27,714 nt of DNA from Porphyromonadaceae bacterium UBA7042. Lineage in GTDB: Bacteria > Bacteroidota > Bacteroidia > Bacteroidales > Muribaculaceae. Position numbers and translations under genes: made by a program. The notes under the pieces are model-generated. The model made no database searches, had not been told where the DNA came from, and was given only the letters and a program-made list of their open reading frames with translations. This document shows, piece after piece, positions 14,421 through 22,575 of the stretch. Position 1 is the stretch's first letter. Each line of letters opens with the position of its first letter. Location: positions 625-28,338 of the forward strand of contig DLAR01000087.1 in NCBI GenBank assembly GCA_002494015.1. The letters run 5' to 3'.

Positions 14421-15755
14421 ATGGCTAAGAAAGAGGAAGCTCCCAATATGGTCGAGCGCTTTGCTGAGTTCAAGGAATTGAAAAATATCGACAAGACCAC
14501 GATGATAAGTGTCTTGGAGGAATCGTTTCGCAACGTGCTTGCCAAGATGTTCGGTACTGATGAGAATCTTGATGTCATCATGAACCCCGACAAGGGCGAC
14601 GTGCAGATATTCCAGAATCTCGAAGTGGTGCCCGACGGCGAGGTGACCAATCCCAATATTCAGATTTCGCTGTCCGATGCCCGCGCAGACGAAGACCCCG
14701 ATGTCGAGATAGGCGAGGAACACACCAAGGAGATTTTCTTTGCCGACTTCGGCCGTCGCGCCATCCTTAACCTGCGGCAGACTTTGCAGTCAAAGATTCT
14801 TGACCTTCAGAAAGAGGCCGTGTTTACCAAGTTTAAGGAACTTGAAGGGGAGCTGGTGACAGGCGAGGTGTACCAGACATGGTCCAAAGAGGCCCTTCTT
14901 CTCGACGACGACAAGAACGAGCTACTCCTTCCCAAGAACCAGTCAATTCCCGGCGACTACTTCCGCAAGGGTGAGACTGTGCTTGCCGTCATCCACAATG
15001 TGGAGAATAAAAACAACAATCCCAAGATAACGGTGTCGCGCACGAGCGACGTGTTCCTGCGCCGCCTCTTTGAGCGCGAGGTGCCCGAGGTTCACGACGG
15101 CCTCATCAACATCCGCGCCGTGGCCCGCATCCCGGGCGAGCGCGCAAAAATCGCTGTCGAGAGTTATGACGACCGCATTGACCCGGTGGGCGCATGTGTC
15201 GGTGTCAAAGGCTCCCGCATCCACGGCATCGTGCGCGAGCTGCGCAACGAAAACATCGACGTGATCAACTATACCTCCAACCCGTCGCTTTTCATCCAGC
15301 GCGCGCTCAGTCCCGCTAAGGTGTCAAGCATCCACCTCGATGAGGAGGAAAAGAAGGCCGAAGTGTTCCTGCGGCCTGAAGAAGTATCGCTCGCAATCGG
15401 TAAGGGAGGCTTGAACATCAAGCTCGCCTCAATGCTGACCGGATATGTAATCGACGTTTACCGCGACACCGAGGAGAACTTTGACGAGGATATTTATCTT
15501 GACGAGTTCAAGGACGAAATCGACGGATGGGTAATCGACGCGTTCAAGGAAATCGGCTGCATCACGGCCAAGAACGTGCTCAACACCCCTCGTCAGCTCC
15601 TTATCGACAAGACTGACCTTGAAGAAGACACTGTTGACAACGTGCTTGAAATCCTCCGGGCCGAGTTTGAGGACGATGACGAGCCTGCGGCTCCCGACGC
15701 AGCGGCCCCCGACGCACCCGAGGAACCCTCCGAGGATGCCGAGCCCGAGGCATGA
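14421..15755 (+). CDS. nusA: Transcription termination/antitermination factor NusA
   Basis: A 444-residue NusA that binds RNA polymerase and nascent RNA to control pausing, termination and antitermination. The N-terminal domain (residues 1-130) is followed by an S1 domain near 133-200 (GELVTGEVYQTWSKEALLLD), then two KH domains (EVPEVHDGLINIRAVARIPG, with GVKGSRIHGIVRELRNENID, and later SLAIGKGGLNIKLAS). The end is a short acidic tail rich in Asp, Glu, Ala and Pro instead of the repeated AR domains of the enterobacterial protein. This shorter form is usual in Bacteroidetes. It lies 54 bases after rimP and 59 before infB. No Shine-Dalgarno sequence is visible. Confidence 0.96.
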   Translation: MAKKEEAPNMVERFAEFKELKNIDKTTMISVLEESFRNVLAKMFGTDENLDVIMNPDKGDVQIFQNLEVVPDGEVTNPNIQISLSDARADEDPDVEIGEEHTKEIFFADFGRRAILNLRQTLQSKILDLQKEAVFTKFKELEGELVTGEVYQTWSKEALLLDDDKNELLLPKNQSIPGDYFRKGETVLAVIHNVENKNNNPKITVSRTSDVFLRRLFEREVPEVHDGLINIRAVARIPGERAKIAVESYDDRIDPVGACVGVKGSRIHGIVRELRNENIDVINYTSNPSLFIQRALSPAKVSSIHLDEEEKKAEVFLRPEEVSLAIGKGGLNIKLASMLTGYVIDVYRDTEENFDEDIYLDEFKDEIDGWVIDAFKEIGCITAKNVLNTPRQLLIDKTDLEEDTVDNVLEILRAEFEDDDEPAAPDAAAPDAPEEPSEDAEPEA

Positions 15756-15814
15756 TTCAGGCCACGCCGCTGACCCTCCCCTCACTTTTTTAATAGAAAA
15801 CCCTTCAAACATAT

Positions 15815-18811
15815 ATGGCGAGAATTAAAATTAGTCAAGCAGCAAAAGAATTTAACGTATCGATACCCACTGTGATAGAGCAATTGCAGAAAACGGGTAT
15901 CACGATTGACGGGAGCAATCCCAACACCCGCCTCGACGAGAACGCTTATCGCGCACTTGTCGACGCGTTCCAGCCCGACCGCGCCCAGAAAAAGCAGTCA
16001 GACTCGCTTTCGGGCCGTGTCCACCAAGGAGAGCAGCGCCCAGCGGCCCCCAAGGAGGAGAAAACAAAGGAAACACCGCTGACTACGGTGCCGAAAGGTC
16101 CCAAAGTTGTCGGCCACATCAAACTGGACGCAAACAACGAGCCGGTGAAGGAAGAACCGGCTCCGGCTCCCGCAGAAAAACCGGCTGCTGAGAAACCTGT
16201 CGCCGAGAAACCTGTCGCCGAGAAACCGGTAGAGGCTGAAAAACCGGCAGAGGCCCCGCGCCCCGAAAAAGTCGAGGCTCAGGCTGCCCCCGCCGTCCCC
16301 GTACAACCCGAAAAAGCACCCGTGGCACCCCGCCGCGAGTCAGTCCCTCAGGACAAACCGGCTGAGAAACCTGCTCCCAAGCCGGCTGAGAAACCGGCAC
16401 CCGCTCCGGCACCCAAGGAGGATAAACCTAAGGAAACCCCTCGCCCGGCTGAAAAACCTGTCGAAAAACCCGCCGAAAAACCGGCACCCGCAGTTCCTGC
16501 GTCACCCGTGAAGTCAGAGCCCGAAGTGTTCACACTCGGCACCACTCCTCAGGTTTCAGGCCCCAAGGTAATCGGCCAGATTGACCTCTCGGCACTGAAC
16601 CAGTCGACTCGCCCCAAAAAGAAATCGAAGGAGGAAAAGCGCAACGAGCGCAAAGCTCAGTCTCAGGCCCAGTCACAGGGACAGGGCCAAGGCGGAGGTG
16701 ACCGCAAGAAACGTCGCAGAATAGGCGGCAAGGAGAAAATCGACATTGAAAAGACTGCCGGTCAGGGCGGCAACGGTGGAAATGCAAACCAAGGCAACGG
16801 CCAAGGCGGAAACAACCGTGGCGGCAACAATAACCGTCGTGACAACGACCGCAACCGTGGCAACGGCAATAAGAACCGCGACCGCCGTCCCGTTCATGTG
16901 GAAGTCAACGAGGAAGACGTGCAGAAGCAGGTGCGCGAGACTCTCGCCCGACTGACCAATAAGGAAAAGGGTCAAAAGAAGGGCGCCAAGTGGCGCAAGG
17001 AAAAACGCGAGGCGTTCGCGTCGCGTGCCAGCGAGGCTGCCATGCAAGAGGCAGCCGAAAGCAAGGTGTTGAAACTAACCGAATTTGTGACCGCCAACGA
17101 CCTTGCGTCGATGATGGATGTGCCCATCAACAACGTCATCGCAACCTGTATGAACCTCGGCGTAATGGTTTCAATCAACCAGCGTCTTGATGCTGAGACT
17201 ATCAACATCGTCGCCGACGAGTTCGGTTTCAAGACCGAATATGTGTCGGCCGAGGTTGTCGAGGCAATCCATCAGGAAGAAGATACCGAAGACCAGCTCG
17301 TGACACGTCCCCCGATTGTCACCGTCATGGGTCACGTCGACCACGGCAAGACATCGCTGCTCGACTATATCCGCAACGCCAACGTTATCGCCGGCGAGGC
17401 AGGCGGCATCACGCAGCACATCGGTGCCTACAACGTGAAACTTTCCGACGGTCGCCACATCACCTTCCTCGACACCCCCGGTCACGAGGCGTTTACCGCG
17501 ATGCGTGCCCGAGGCGCTAAGGTTACCGACCTCTGTATCATCATCGTGGCTGCCGACGACAACGTCATGCCGCAGACCGTCGAGGCAATCAACCATGCCT
17601 CGGCAGCAGGTGTGCCCATCGTCTTTGCCATCAACAAGATAGACAAGCCCACCGCCAACCCCGACAAAATCAAGGAGGAACTCGCCGCCATGAACTATCT
17701 TGTCGAGGACTGGGGCGGAAAATATCAGTCACAGGACATTTCGGCCAAGAAAGGCATCGGCGTTGACGAGCTTATGGAGAAGGTTCTCCTCGAAGCCGAG
17801 CTGCTCGACCTCAAGGCCAATCCCGACCGCAACGCGACCGGCTCGATTATCGAGTCGTCGCTCGACAAGGGTCGCGGATATGTGGCCACGGTGCTTGTGC
17901 AGAACGGAACGCTCCATGTGGGCGACACCATTCTTGCCGGTACCCACTACGGTAAAATCAAGGCGATGTTCAACGAGCGCAACCAGCGCATCAAGGAGGC
18001 CGGTCCCGCCGAGCCCGCGCTGATTCTCGGTCTCAACGGCGCACCCACCGCAGGCGACGCGTTCAATGTCATGGACACCGAGCAGGAGGCGCGCGAAATC
18101 GCTACCAAGCGCGAGCAACTGCAACGCGAGCTGGGTCTCCGCACCAAGAAGATTCTCACGCTTGAGGATATCGGCCGCCGACGCGCCATCGGCAACTTCC
18201 AAGAGCTCAACATCATCGTCAAGGGTGACGTTGACGGCTCAATCGAGGCGCTCAGTGACTCGCTCATCAAGCTCTCGACCGAGGAAATTCAGGTCAACGT
18301 GCTCCACAAGGCTGTAGGCGAAATCTCGGAAAGCGATGTGACTCTCGCTGCCGCATCCGATGCCATCATCATCGGTTTCCAAGTGCGCCCCTCGCTGGCA
18401 GCACGCCGCGCCGCCGAGCGCGACGGTGTCGAAATCCGTCTCTACTCGGTTATCTATCAGGCAATCGAGGAGGTCAAGGACGCGATGGAAGGCATGCTTG
18501 CTCCCGAAATCAAGGAGGAAGTCATCGGTACGGCCGAAGTCCTTCAGACATTCCACATTTCCAAGGTCGGCACCATTGCCGGAGCCATCGTGCGCGAAGG
18601 CCGCATCAAGCGCGGTGCCAAGGTGCGCCTGATCCGCGACGGTATCGTCAAGTACACCGGCGACCTCGGATCTCTCAAGCGACTGAAGGATGATGTCAAG
18701 GAAGTGACCTCGGGTTATGACTGCGGTATCAGCATCGCGGGATATAACGACATCCGCGAGCGTGACATCATCGAGGCTTATGAGGAAGTCGAAGTGAAGA
18801 AAACGCTGTAA
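15815..18811 (+). CDS. infB: Translation initiation factor IF-2
   Basis: A 998-residue GTPase that brings initiator fMet-tRNA to the 30S subunit and promotes subunit joining. The N-terminus (MARIKISQAAKEFNVSIPTV) is the IF2-associated helix bundle. Residues about 100-250 are low complexity with many PAEKP/PVAEKP units, and residues about 310-370 are Gly, Asn and Arg rich, probably flexible and RNA-contacting. The G domain has G506HVDHGKT, D553TPGH and N607KID, followed by the beta-barrel domains II-IV to the stop. The long disordered region makes it larger than many homologues but typical for Bacteroidetes. It closes the operon and a strong terminator follows. Confidence 0.97.
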   Translation: MARIKISQAAKEFNVSIPTVIEQLQKTGITIDGSNPNTRLDENAYRALVDAFQPDRAQKKQSDSLSGRVHQGEQRPAAPKEEKTKETPLTTVPKGPKVVGHIKLDANNEPVKEEPAPAPAEKPAAEKPVAEKPVAEKPVEAEKPAEAPRPEKVEAQAAPAVPVQPEKAPVAPRRESVPQDKPAEKPAPKPAEKPAPAPAPKEDKPKETPRPAEKPVEKPAEKPAPAVPASPVKSEPEVFTLGTTPQVSGPKVIGQIDLSALNQSTRPKKKSKEEKRNERKAQSQAQSQGQGQGGGDRKKRRRIGGKEKIDIEKTAGQGGNGGNANQGNGQGGNNRGGNNNRRDNDRNRGNGNKNRDRRPVHVEVNEEDVQKQVRETLARLTNKEKGQKKGAKWRKEKREAFASRASEAAMQEAAESKVLKLTEFVTANDLASMMDVPINNVIATCMNLGVMVSINQRLDAETINIVADEFGFKTEYVSAEVVEAIHQEEDTEDQLVTRPPIVTVMGHVDHGKTSLLDYIRNANVIAGEAGGITQHIGAYNVKLSDGRHITFLDTPGHEAFTAMRARGAKVTDLCIIIVAADDNVMPQTVEAINHASAAGVPIVFAINKIDKPTANPDKIKEELAAMNYLVEDWGGKYQSQDISAKKGIGVDELMEKVLLEAELLDLKANPDRNATGSIIESSLDKGRGYVATVLVQNGTLHVGDTILAGTHYGKIKAMFNERNQRIKEAGPAEPALILGLNGAPTAGDAFNVMDTEQEAREIATKREQLQRELGLRTKKILTLEDIGRRRAIGNFQELNIIVKGDVDGSIEALSDSLIKLSTEEIQVNVLHKAVGEISESDVTLAAASDAIIIGFQVRPSLAARRAAERDGVEIRLYSVIYQAIEEVKDAMEGMLAPEIKEEVIGTAEVLQTFHISKVGTIAGAIVREGRIKRGAKVRLIRDGIVKYTGDLGSLKRLKDDVKEVTSGYDCGISIAGYNDIRERDIIEAYEEVEVKKTL

Positions 18812-18838
18812 ACAAGTAACAGATAACAAATTTCAAAT

Positions 18839-18888
18839 AAAAAATGGCGGATAAAAGATGGTTAAAGCTCTTTTATCGGCCATTTTTT
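18839..18888. terminator. Strong hairpin terminator of the rimP-nusA-infB operon
   Basis: The arms 18839-18858 and 18869-18888 pair over 20 positions with a single mismatch around a 10-base loop. The stem begins with A6 and ends with T6, so it could work in both directions, though only rightward transcription needs it. Confidence 0.92.
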
Positions 18889-18947
18889 GAAATATGTTAT
18901 TTTTTATTTGATATCTGTTATTTGAAATATGTCATTTGATATTTTTT
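18885..18947. repeat. Degenerate 14-bp tandem repeats between infB and the folK fusion
   Basis: Units in order: TTTTGAAATATGTT (18885-18898), a 7-base half unit ATTTTTT (18899-18905), ATTTGATATCTGTT (18906-18919), ATTTGAAATATGTC (18920-18933) and ATTTGATATTTTTT (18934-18947). A partial unit ATCTGACA then runs into the next start codon. An inverted unit (AACAAATTTCAAAT, 18825-18838) sits on the other side of the terminator hairpin. I see no clear TAnnTTTG promoter here. Confidence 0.7.
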
Positions 18948-18957
18948 ATCTGACAAC

Positions 18958-20106
18958 ATGGTCCACATCAATATCGGGTCAAATCTGGGTGACCGTAGGA
19001 AGATTGTCGCCAAGGCTGCCGCGATGATCGAGGAACGGTTGGGCATAAAGGCTCGCCGTGCCCCGCTGGTAGAGACTCCGGCGTGGGGATTTGAATCGGC
19101 CAACAAGTTTCTCAATCTCGGAATCGCTTTTGAGACCGGGATTGACCCTGTCTCGCTGCTACGCGTCCTCGGCGAGATTGAACGGTCAATCGACCCGTCG
19201 CCCCACCGTGACGCATCGGGTGGCTACATTGACCGCGCTATCGACATAGACCTTATAGCGGCGGGAGGCACGGTAATCGAATCGGCTGAACTGACCCTGC
19301 CGCACCCTCGGATGCGTGACCGGCGTTTTGTCCTCCTTCCGATGGCCGCACTGGAGCCTTCGTGGATAGACCCGTTGTCGGGTAAAAGCGTCGCCGTGTT
19401 GCTCGCCGAGGAGTGGAAGGGGCGGCTGCTTGATGCCGCAAATCCTGACAAGAGAGCCGTCCTCTCGCGTTTCTTCAAGACGGGGCCGGGAGAGTATGGC
19501 GAGGGAGACGTGTTTATCGGGCTGACCGTGCCCGAGAACCGGGCGATTGCCCGCGATTACTACACGGCGCCGCTTGAAACGGTTGCCTGTATGCTCCGGA
19601 GTCCCGAACATGAATACCGCCTGTCGGGTTTTCTTGCCCTCGTCGCGCGCTACAAAAAGCTGCGCGACCCGGAGGAAAGGCGCAGGACGGTGGATTTTTA
19701 CCTCGACAATGCCGAGCGGGCCAACAACTGGGACCTCGTCGACCTGTCATGTTATGAAATCGTCGGGGCGCATGTCGTCGCAACCGGCGAGACCGACATT
19801 CTCGACGGCCTGAGCGATAGCGGCAACCTGTGGCGCGAGCGCATCGCGATAGTCTCGACAATGGCGATGGTGAGGGCGGGTGACATGTCCATGACGCTGA
19901 AACTCGCTGAAAAATACCTCACGCATCCCCACCAGCTCATTCACAAAGCTACCGGGTGGCTTCTTCGCGAGGCGGGCAAGCGCGACATTGGCGCGCTGAC
20001 AGGTTTCCTTGACCGTCATGCCGCCGAGATGCCGCGCACGGCACTGCGCTATGCGGTTGAGAAGCTGCCCGAGGAGCGCAGGCATCACTACATGAAACTG
20101 AAGTAA
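18958..20106 (+). CDS. folK: FolK (HPPK) fused to AlkD-like DNA alkylation repair domain
   Basis: A 382-residue two-domain protein. Residues 1-152 are a complete 6-hydroxymethyl-7,8-dihydropterin pyrophosphokinase: NIGSNLGDRR at the start, ETPAWGF at 40-45, the metal-binding D96-I-D98 in IDRAIDIDL, and LPHPRMRDRRFVLLPMAALE. This enzyme pyrophosphorylates the pterin in folate synthesis. Residues 162-382 match the AlkD-type HEAT-repeat DNA glycosylase family (PF08713): FFKTGPGEYGEGDVFIG, NNWDLVDLS with W258 and D262 at the spacing of the AlkD catalytic Trp-Asp pair, LWRERIAIVSTMAMVRAG, LIHKATGWLLREAGKRD, and MPRTALRYAVEKLPEERR. Both domains look full length, with essentially no linker and no internal stop. 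The normal arrangement known to me is two separate genes. The glycosyltransferase gene follows 11 bp later, probably in the same transcript. Confidence 0.92.
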   Translation: MVHINIGSNLGDRRKIVAKAAAMIEERLGIKARRAPLVETPAWGFESANKFLNLGIAFETGIDPVSLLRVLGEIERSIDPSPHRDASGGYIDRAIDIDLIAAGGTVIESAELTLPHPRMRDRRFVLLPMAALEPSWIDPLSGKSVAVLLAEEWKGRLLDAANPDKRAVLSRFFKTGPGEYGEGDVFIGLTVPENRAIARDYYTAPLETVACMLRSPEHEYRLSGFLALVARYKKLRDPEERRRTVDFYLDNAERANNWDLVDLSCYEIVGAHVVATGETDILDGLSDSGNLWRERIAIVSTMAMVRAGDMSMTLKLAEKYLTHPHQLIHKATGWLLREAGKRDIGALTGFLDRHAAEMPRTALRYAVEKLPEERRHHYMKLK

Positions 20107-20117
20107 AAGATTAAGAT

Positions 20118-20900
20118 ATGGCCAAAATATCGGCAACAATACTGGTCTACAACGAGGAGAAACGCATCGCGGCGTGTCTCGACTCTCTCGTCGGTGTGGC
20201 TGACGAAATAATAGTGGTCGACTCGATGTCGACTGACTCGACAGTGGAAATCTGCCGCCGCTACGGCTGCAAAATCTCCCGCCGCCATCTTGACGGGTAC
20301 GGGGCGCAGAGGCAGTATGCGACCTCGCTGACAACCCATCCTTATGTCCTGTCGCTGGATGCCGACGAGGTGTTGTCGCCGGCGTTGCGCAACTCGATAA
20401 TCTCACTGAAGGAAAGCGGACTTGAAAAGCACCGCGTCTACTCGATGTCGCGGCTTAATTTTTACTGCGGCGTTCCCGTTCGCCGCTGCGGGTGGTATCC
20501 CGACTTGCAGATACGTCTTTTTGACAAACGGTATGCCAACTGGAACCTGCGCGACGTTGCCGAGCGGGTGATATTCCGTGACACAGTCCGTCCGTGCCGT
20601 CTCGATGGTGACATACTTCATTACCGTTGTGACACGCATGAAATGTTTGAGGCTGTCAACAACAACCATGCCGCCATCCGCGCCCGTGTCATCGCGACTG
20701 AAACAGACTATATAGCCGCCGGTTCGCCGCTGCTGCACGGGCTGAAGGCGTTTCTCTCCACATATATCGCCCTCGGGGGGATTCTCGACGGACGCGCGGG
20801 GCGTGCCATCTCGCGCGAGGCTTTCCGCTCCGAGATGCTTGCCTACAGCGTGGCAAAACGGCTTATCAGGAAAAGAAAATCGGGACAGGATGAGGGGTAA
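20118..20900 (+). CDS. Family 2 glycosyltransferase (WaaE/KdtX-like)
   Basis: A 260-residue GT-A fold enzyme. It shows ATILVYNEEKRIAACLDSL at the N-terminus, the nucleotide-binding IIVVDSMSTDST (D35) and the DxD-type motif D81-A-D-E. The following segment FYCGVPVRRCGWYPDLQIRL and LRDVAERVIF fits the subgroup related to WaaE/KdtX, which adds sugars to lipopolysaccharide core or similar surface glycans. The sugar donor and acceptor cannot be told from sequence. There is no signal peptide, so it acts on the cytoplasmic side. It follows the folK fusion by 11 bp and its last codons lie inside a terminator hairpin. Confidence 0.88.
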   Translation: MAKISATILVYNEEKRIAACLDSLVGVADEIIVVDSMSTDSTVEICRRYGCKISRRHLDGYGAQRQYATSLTTHPYVLSLDADEVLSPALRNSIISLKESGLEKHRVYSMSRLNFYCGVPVRRCGWYPDLQIRLFDKRYANWNLRDVAERVIFRDTVRPCRLDGDILHYRCDTHEMFEAVNNNHAAIRARVIATETDYIAAGSPLLHGLKAFLSTYIALGGILDGRAGRAISREAFRSEMLAYSVAKRLIRKRKSGQDEG

Positions 20901-20915
20901 GCCTTTCCTGTCCCG
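20881..20915. terminator. Shared terminator hairpin between convergent genes
   Basis: A perfect 10-bp stem (20881-20890 with 20906-20915) and a 15-base loop. It overlaps the stop of the glycosyltransferase gene. On the minus strand it is followed by ATTTTCTTTTC, so it works best as terminator for the leftward gene ending at 20937. The rightward tail is poor in Ts. Confidence 0.7.
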
Positions 20916-20936
20916 AAGTTTCATGTCTTGACGCTG

Positions 20937-22163
20937 TTATCGGATTATAACCTTTGTCGCTTTGTCGCCTTGGCGGCGGATGTAGATGCCGGGCGCGGGG
21001 TTGGTTACACGCTGCCCGCACAGGTTGTAGTAGGTTACGGGGCCGTCGAGGGTGTTTCCGTCGGTTTCGATGCCTTCAATCTTGCTCTGGCCGGGGATGG
21101 CGATGCGTGATTCGCGGGCAAGCTCGTCGTTGGTGGTAAAGCTCCATATATTCCAGTCGGGGAAGTGAAGGACGCATGCGTCGGGCGGGAAACTGATGAC
21201 CCCGTCAAGGTATGTGGCCACATATTGCGGATATGTCTCCATGTAGTCTTCGATAGTGGGGCACTTGGCCGGTGAGATGAAGTTTTCGCAATGGCTGTAG
21301 ACGACAACCGTCCCGCGGTCGGGATGGTTGAATCCGGTTTCCTGATAGGGGAGGATGACGAAGTCGGGGTTGGTTGCATCGATAATCAGGTCGGCATCGG
21401 AGCCATATTGAGAAAAGGCGCCTTTGAGCCTGAAGTATCCGGGGCGGCGGTCATGTTCCTCGACAGTGACGGTGGTGGTTATGGCATCGCCCTTGAAATA
21501 GGGGCCGCAGAAACCGTCGGTAAACTCTGATTGGCCGAGAATGTTCCAGTCAGACCGGGCCTCGCCTCCGGGGAGCACTATTTTGAACTCGCCCTCGTAG
21601 TTCACGGGCAGAAACTCTCCGACTTCTTCGGAATACCATGCAAAGCTCTTCATCGGGAAATAAATCACATTGTCTTCGAGTGACCCGTAAAGATCCATAG
21701 TGTAAAATCCGCCTTCGGGGACAAGCTGTGAAAAGTAGTAAGAGTATTCAAAGTATCGATAGGCTATGAAATCCTCGCAGTATACATTTTCGGGATCTGA
21801 TGCGTCGACATATAGATACTCGCTGTCGGCCGCGCCTATTATCTCGGCAATCGGCGATCCTTCGCAGTAGGGAATCATGCGGTAGTATCCGGGAAGCGCG
21901 TCGCTTTCTTCGATTTCGATTTCCCAGTGGAGACCGCGTTCTACTTGGTCGAATATGGTCAGCAGGCCTTCATACCATACGCCGGTTCCGACCGAGTGCC
22001 ATCCGTCTTCCACGATGCGGGCCGGGGCCGATTCTTTTTTTAGCTCGATGGCCGGTGATTTTGATCTGTTTCCCGGTTTCAGTTTGCGGGGAGAGGCCGA
22101 GGCGGCCGTTGTCATTGTTACTGTGATGAATAATGTGACAATCAGGGTGTAAAATTTTCGCAT
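20937..22163 (-). CDS. Secreted protein with sorting-like C-terminus
   Basis: A 408-residue protein with a signal peptide (MRKFYTLIVTLFITVTMTTA, then ASAS). The mature part begins with a short Lys/Pro-rich segment, followed by repeated aromatic and acidic modules (GVWYEGLLTIFDQVERGLHW, then ALPGYYRMIPYCEG and RPGYFRLKGAFSQYG). The pattern 'PGYYRM/PGYFRL' recurs, suggesting two or more copies of one beta domain. It ends in VTYYNLCGQRVTNPAPGIYI, the same sorting-like tail as the 641-residue protein. No catalytic motif is visible. It has its own -7 box and ends at a hairpin, so it is monocistronic. The function is unknown, and surface display or secretion is likely. Confidence 0.85.
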   Translation of the reverse strand: MRKFYTLIVTLFITVTMTTAASASPRKLKPGNRSKSPAIELKKESAPARIVEDGWHSVGTGVWYEGLLTIFDQVERGLHWEIEIEESDALPGYYRMIPYCEGSPIAEIIGAADSEYLYVDASDPENVYCEDFIAYRYFEYSYYFSQLVPEGGFYTMDLYGSLEDNVIYFPMKSFAWYSEEVGEFLPVNYEGEFKIVLPGGEARSDWNILGQSEFTDGFCGPYFKGDAITTTVTVEEHDRRPGYFRLKGAFSQYGSDADLIIDATNPDFVILPYQETGFNHPDRGTVVVYSHCENFISPAKCPTIEDYMETYPQYVATYLDGVISFPPDACVLHFPDWNIWSFTTNDELARESRIAIPGQSKIEGIETDGNTLDGPVTYYNLCGQRVTNPAPGIYIRRQGDKATKVIIR

Positions 22164-22200
22164 AAATATCTTTTTGTGATTAATATTAGTGTTTGTGTTG

Positions 22201-22208
22201 CAAAAGTA
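22201..22208 (-). promoter_or_regulatory. -7 box of the 408-residue secreted protein gene
   Basis: The minus strand reads TACTTTTG, a perfect TAnnTTTG, 37 bases before the ATG at 22163. A weak TTTC lies 18 bases upstream. Confidence 0.5.
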
Positions 22209-22349
22209 TTTATTATTATTGGTTTTGAAAACGCGCAGTGATTTATTTAACTAAAATTATGAAATTTGTGTTGGTTTTCCCTCGGGTGCTTATATATAGG
22301 ATAAATGTTAAATTGGATATGTTTTACAACATAATTAAAAAACATTTTG

Positions 22350-22357
22350 TACCTTTG
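22350..22357 (+). promoter_or_regulatory. -7 box of the small ORF
   Basis: TACCTTTG fits TAnnTTTG exactly and is followed by a leader of about 55 bases to the ATG at 22418. No good -33 element is visible at the usual distance. Confidence 0.5.
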
Positions 22358-22417
22358 CAGCGTTTTAAGGAATATAAGATAGACAAAGATTGTTTTAGGT
22401 AATTAAATTTTTGAGTT

Positions 22418-22522
22418 ATGCTGAATTTTATCAAAAAGGCCGCAAAATGGTATTGCGAGGCCAGTGCCCAGATTTATGTTCATGACAATGACCACGGGCA
22501 TGTGAACAGAAGAGTATGTTAA
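22418..22522 (+). CDS. 34-residue small protein, unknown
   Basis: An ATG at 22418 opens a 34-codon frame with the peptide MLNFIKKAAKWYCEASAQIY, then VHDNDHGHVNRRVC. The first half could form an amphipathic basic helix. The second half has three His, three Asp/Asn-type residues in a row and a terminal Cys, with a second Cys at position 13. It is framed by a perfect -7 box and a perfect terminator, so the unit of about 210 bases is complete in itself. I do not recognise the family. The alternative is a small RNA that merely contains an ORF. Confidence 0.55.
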   Translation: MLNFIKKAAKWYCEASAQIYVHDNDHGHVNRRVC

Positions 22523-22540
22523 CATTTTACTGATTACAGA

Positions 22541-22575
22541 ACGTCCCTTGTCAATTGTGACAAGGGACGTTTTTT
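22541..22575 (+). terminator. Perfect intrinsic terminator of the small ORF
   Basis: The arms 22541-22553 and 22558-22570 pair perfectly over 13 bp around an ATTG loop and run into T6 (22570-22575). The T-run overlaps the stop codon of the leftward portal-like gene (22574-22576). Confidence 0.93.

Noticed and set aside
16165..16500. Short repeats that could suggest a repeat array or CRISPR
   Set aside because: They are in frame and encode the PAEKP-type low-complexity region of IF-2. There is no constant repeat with unique spacers.
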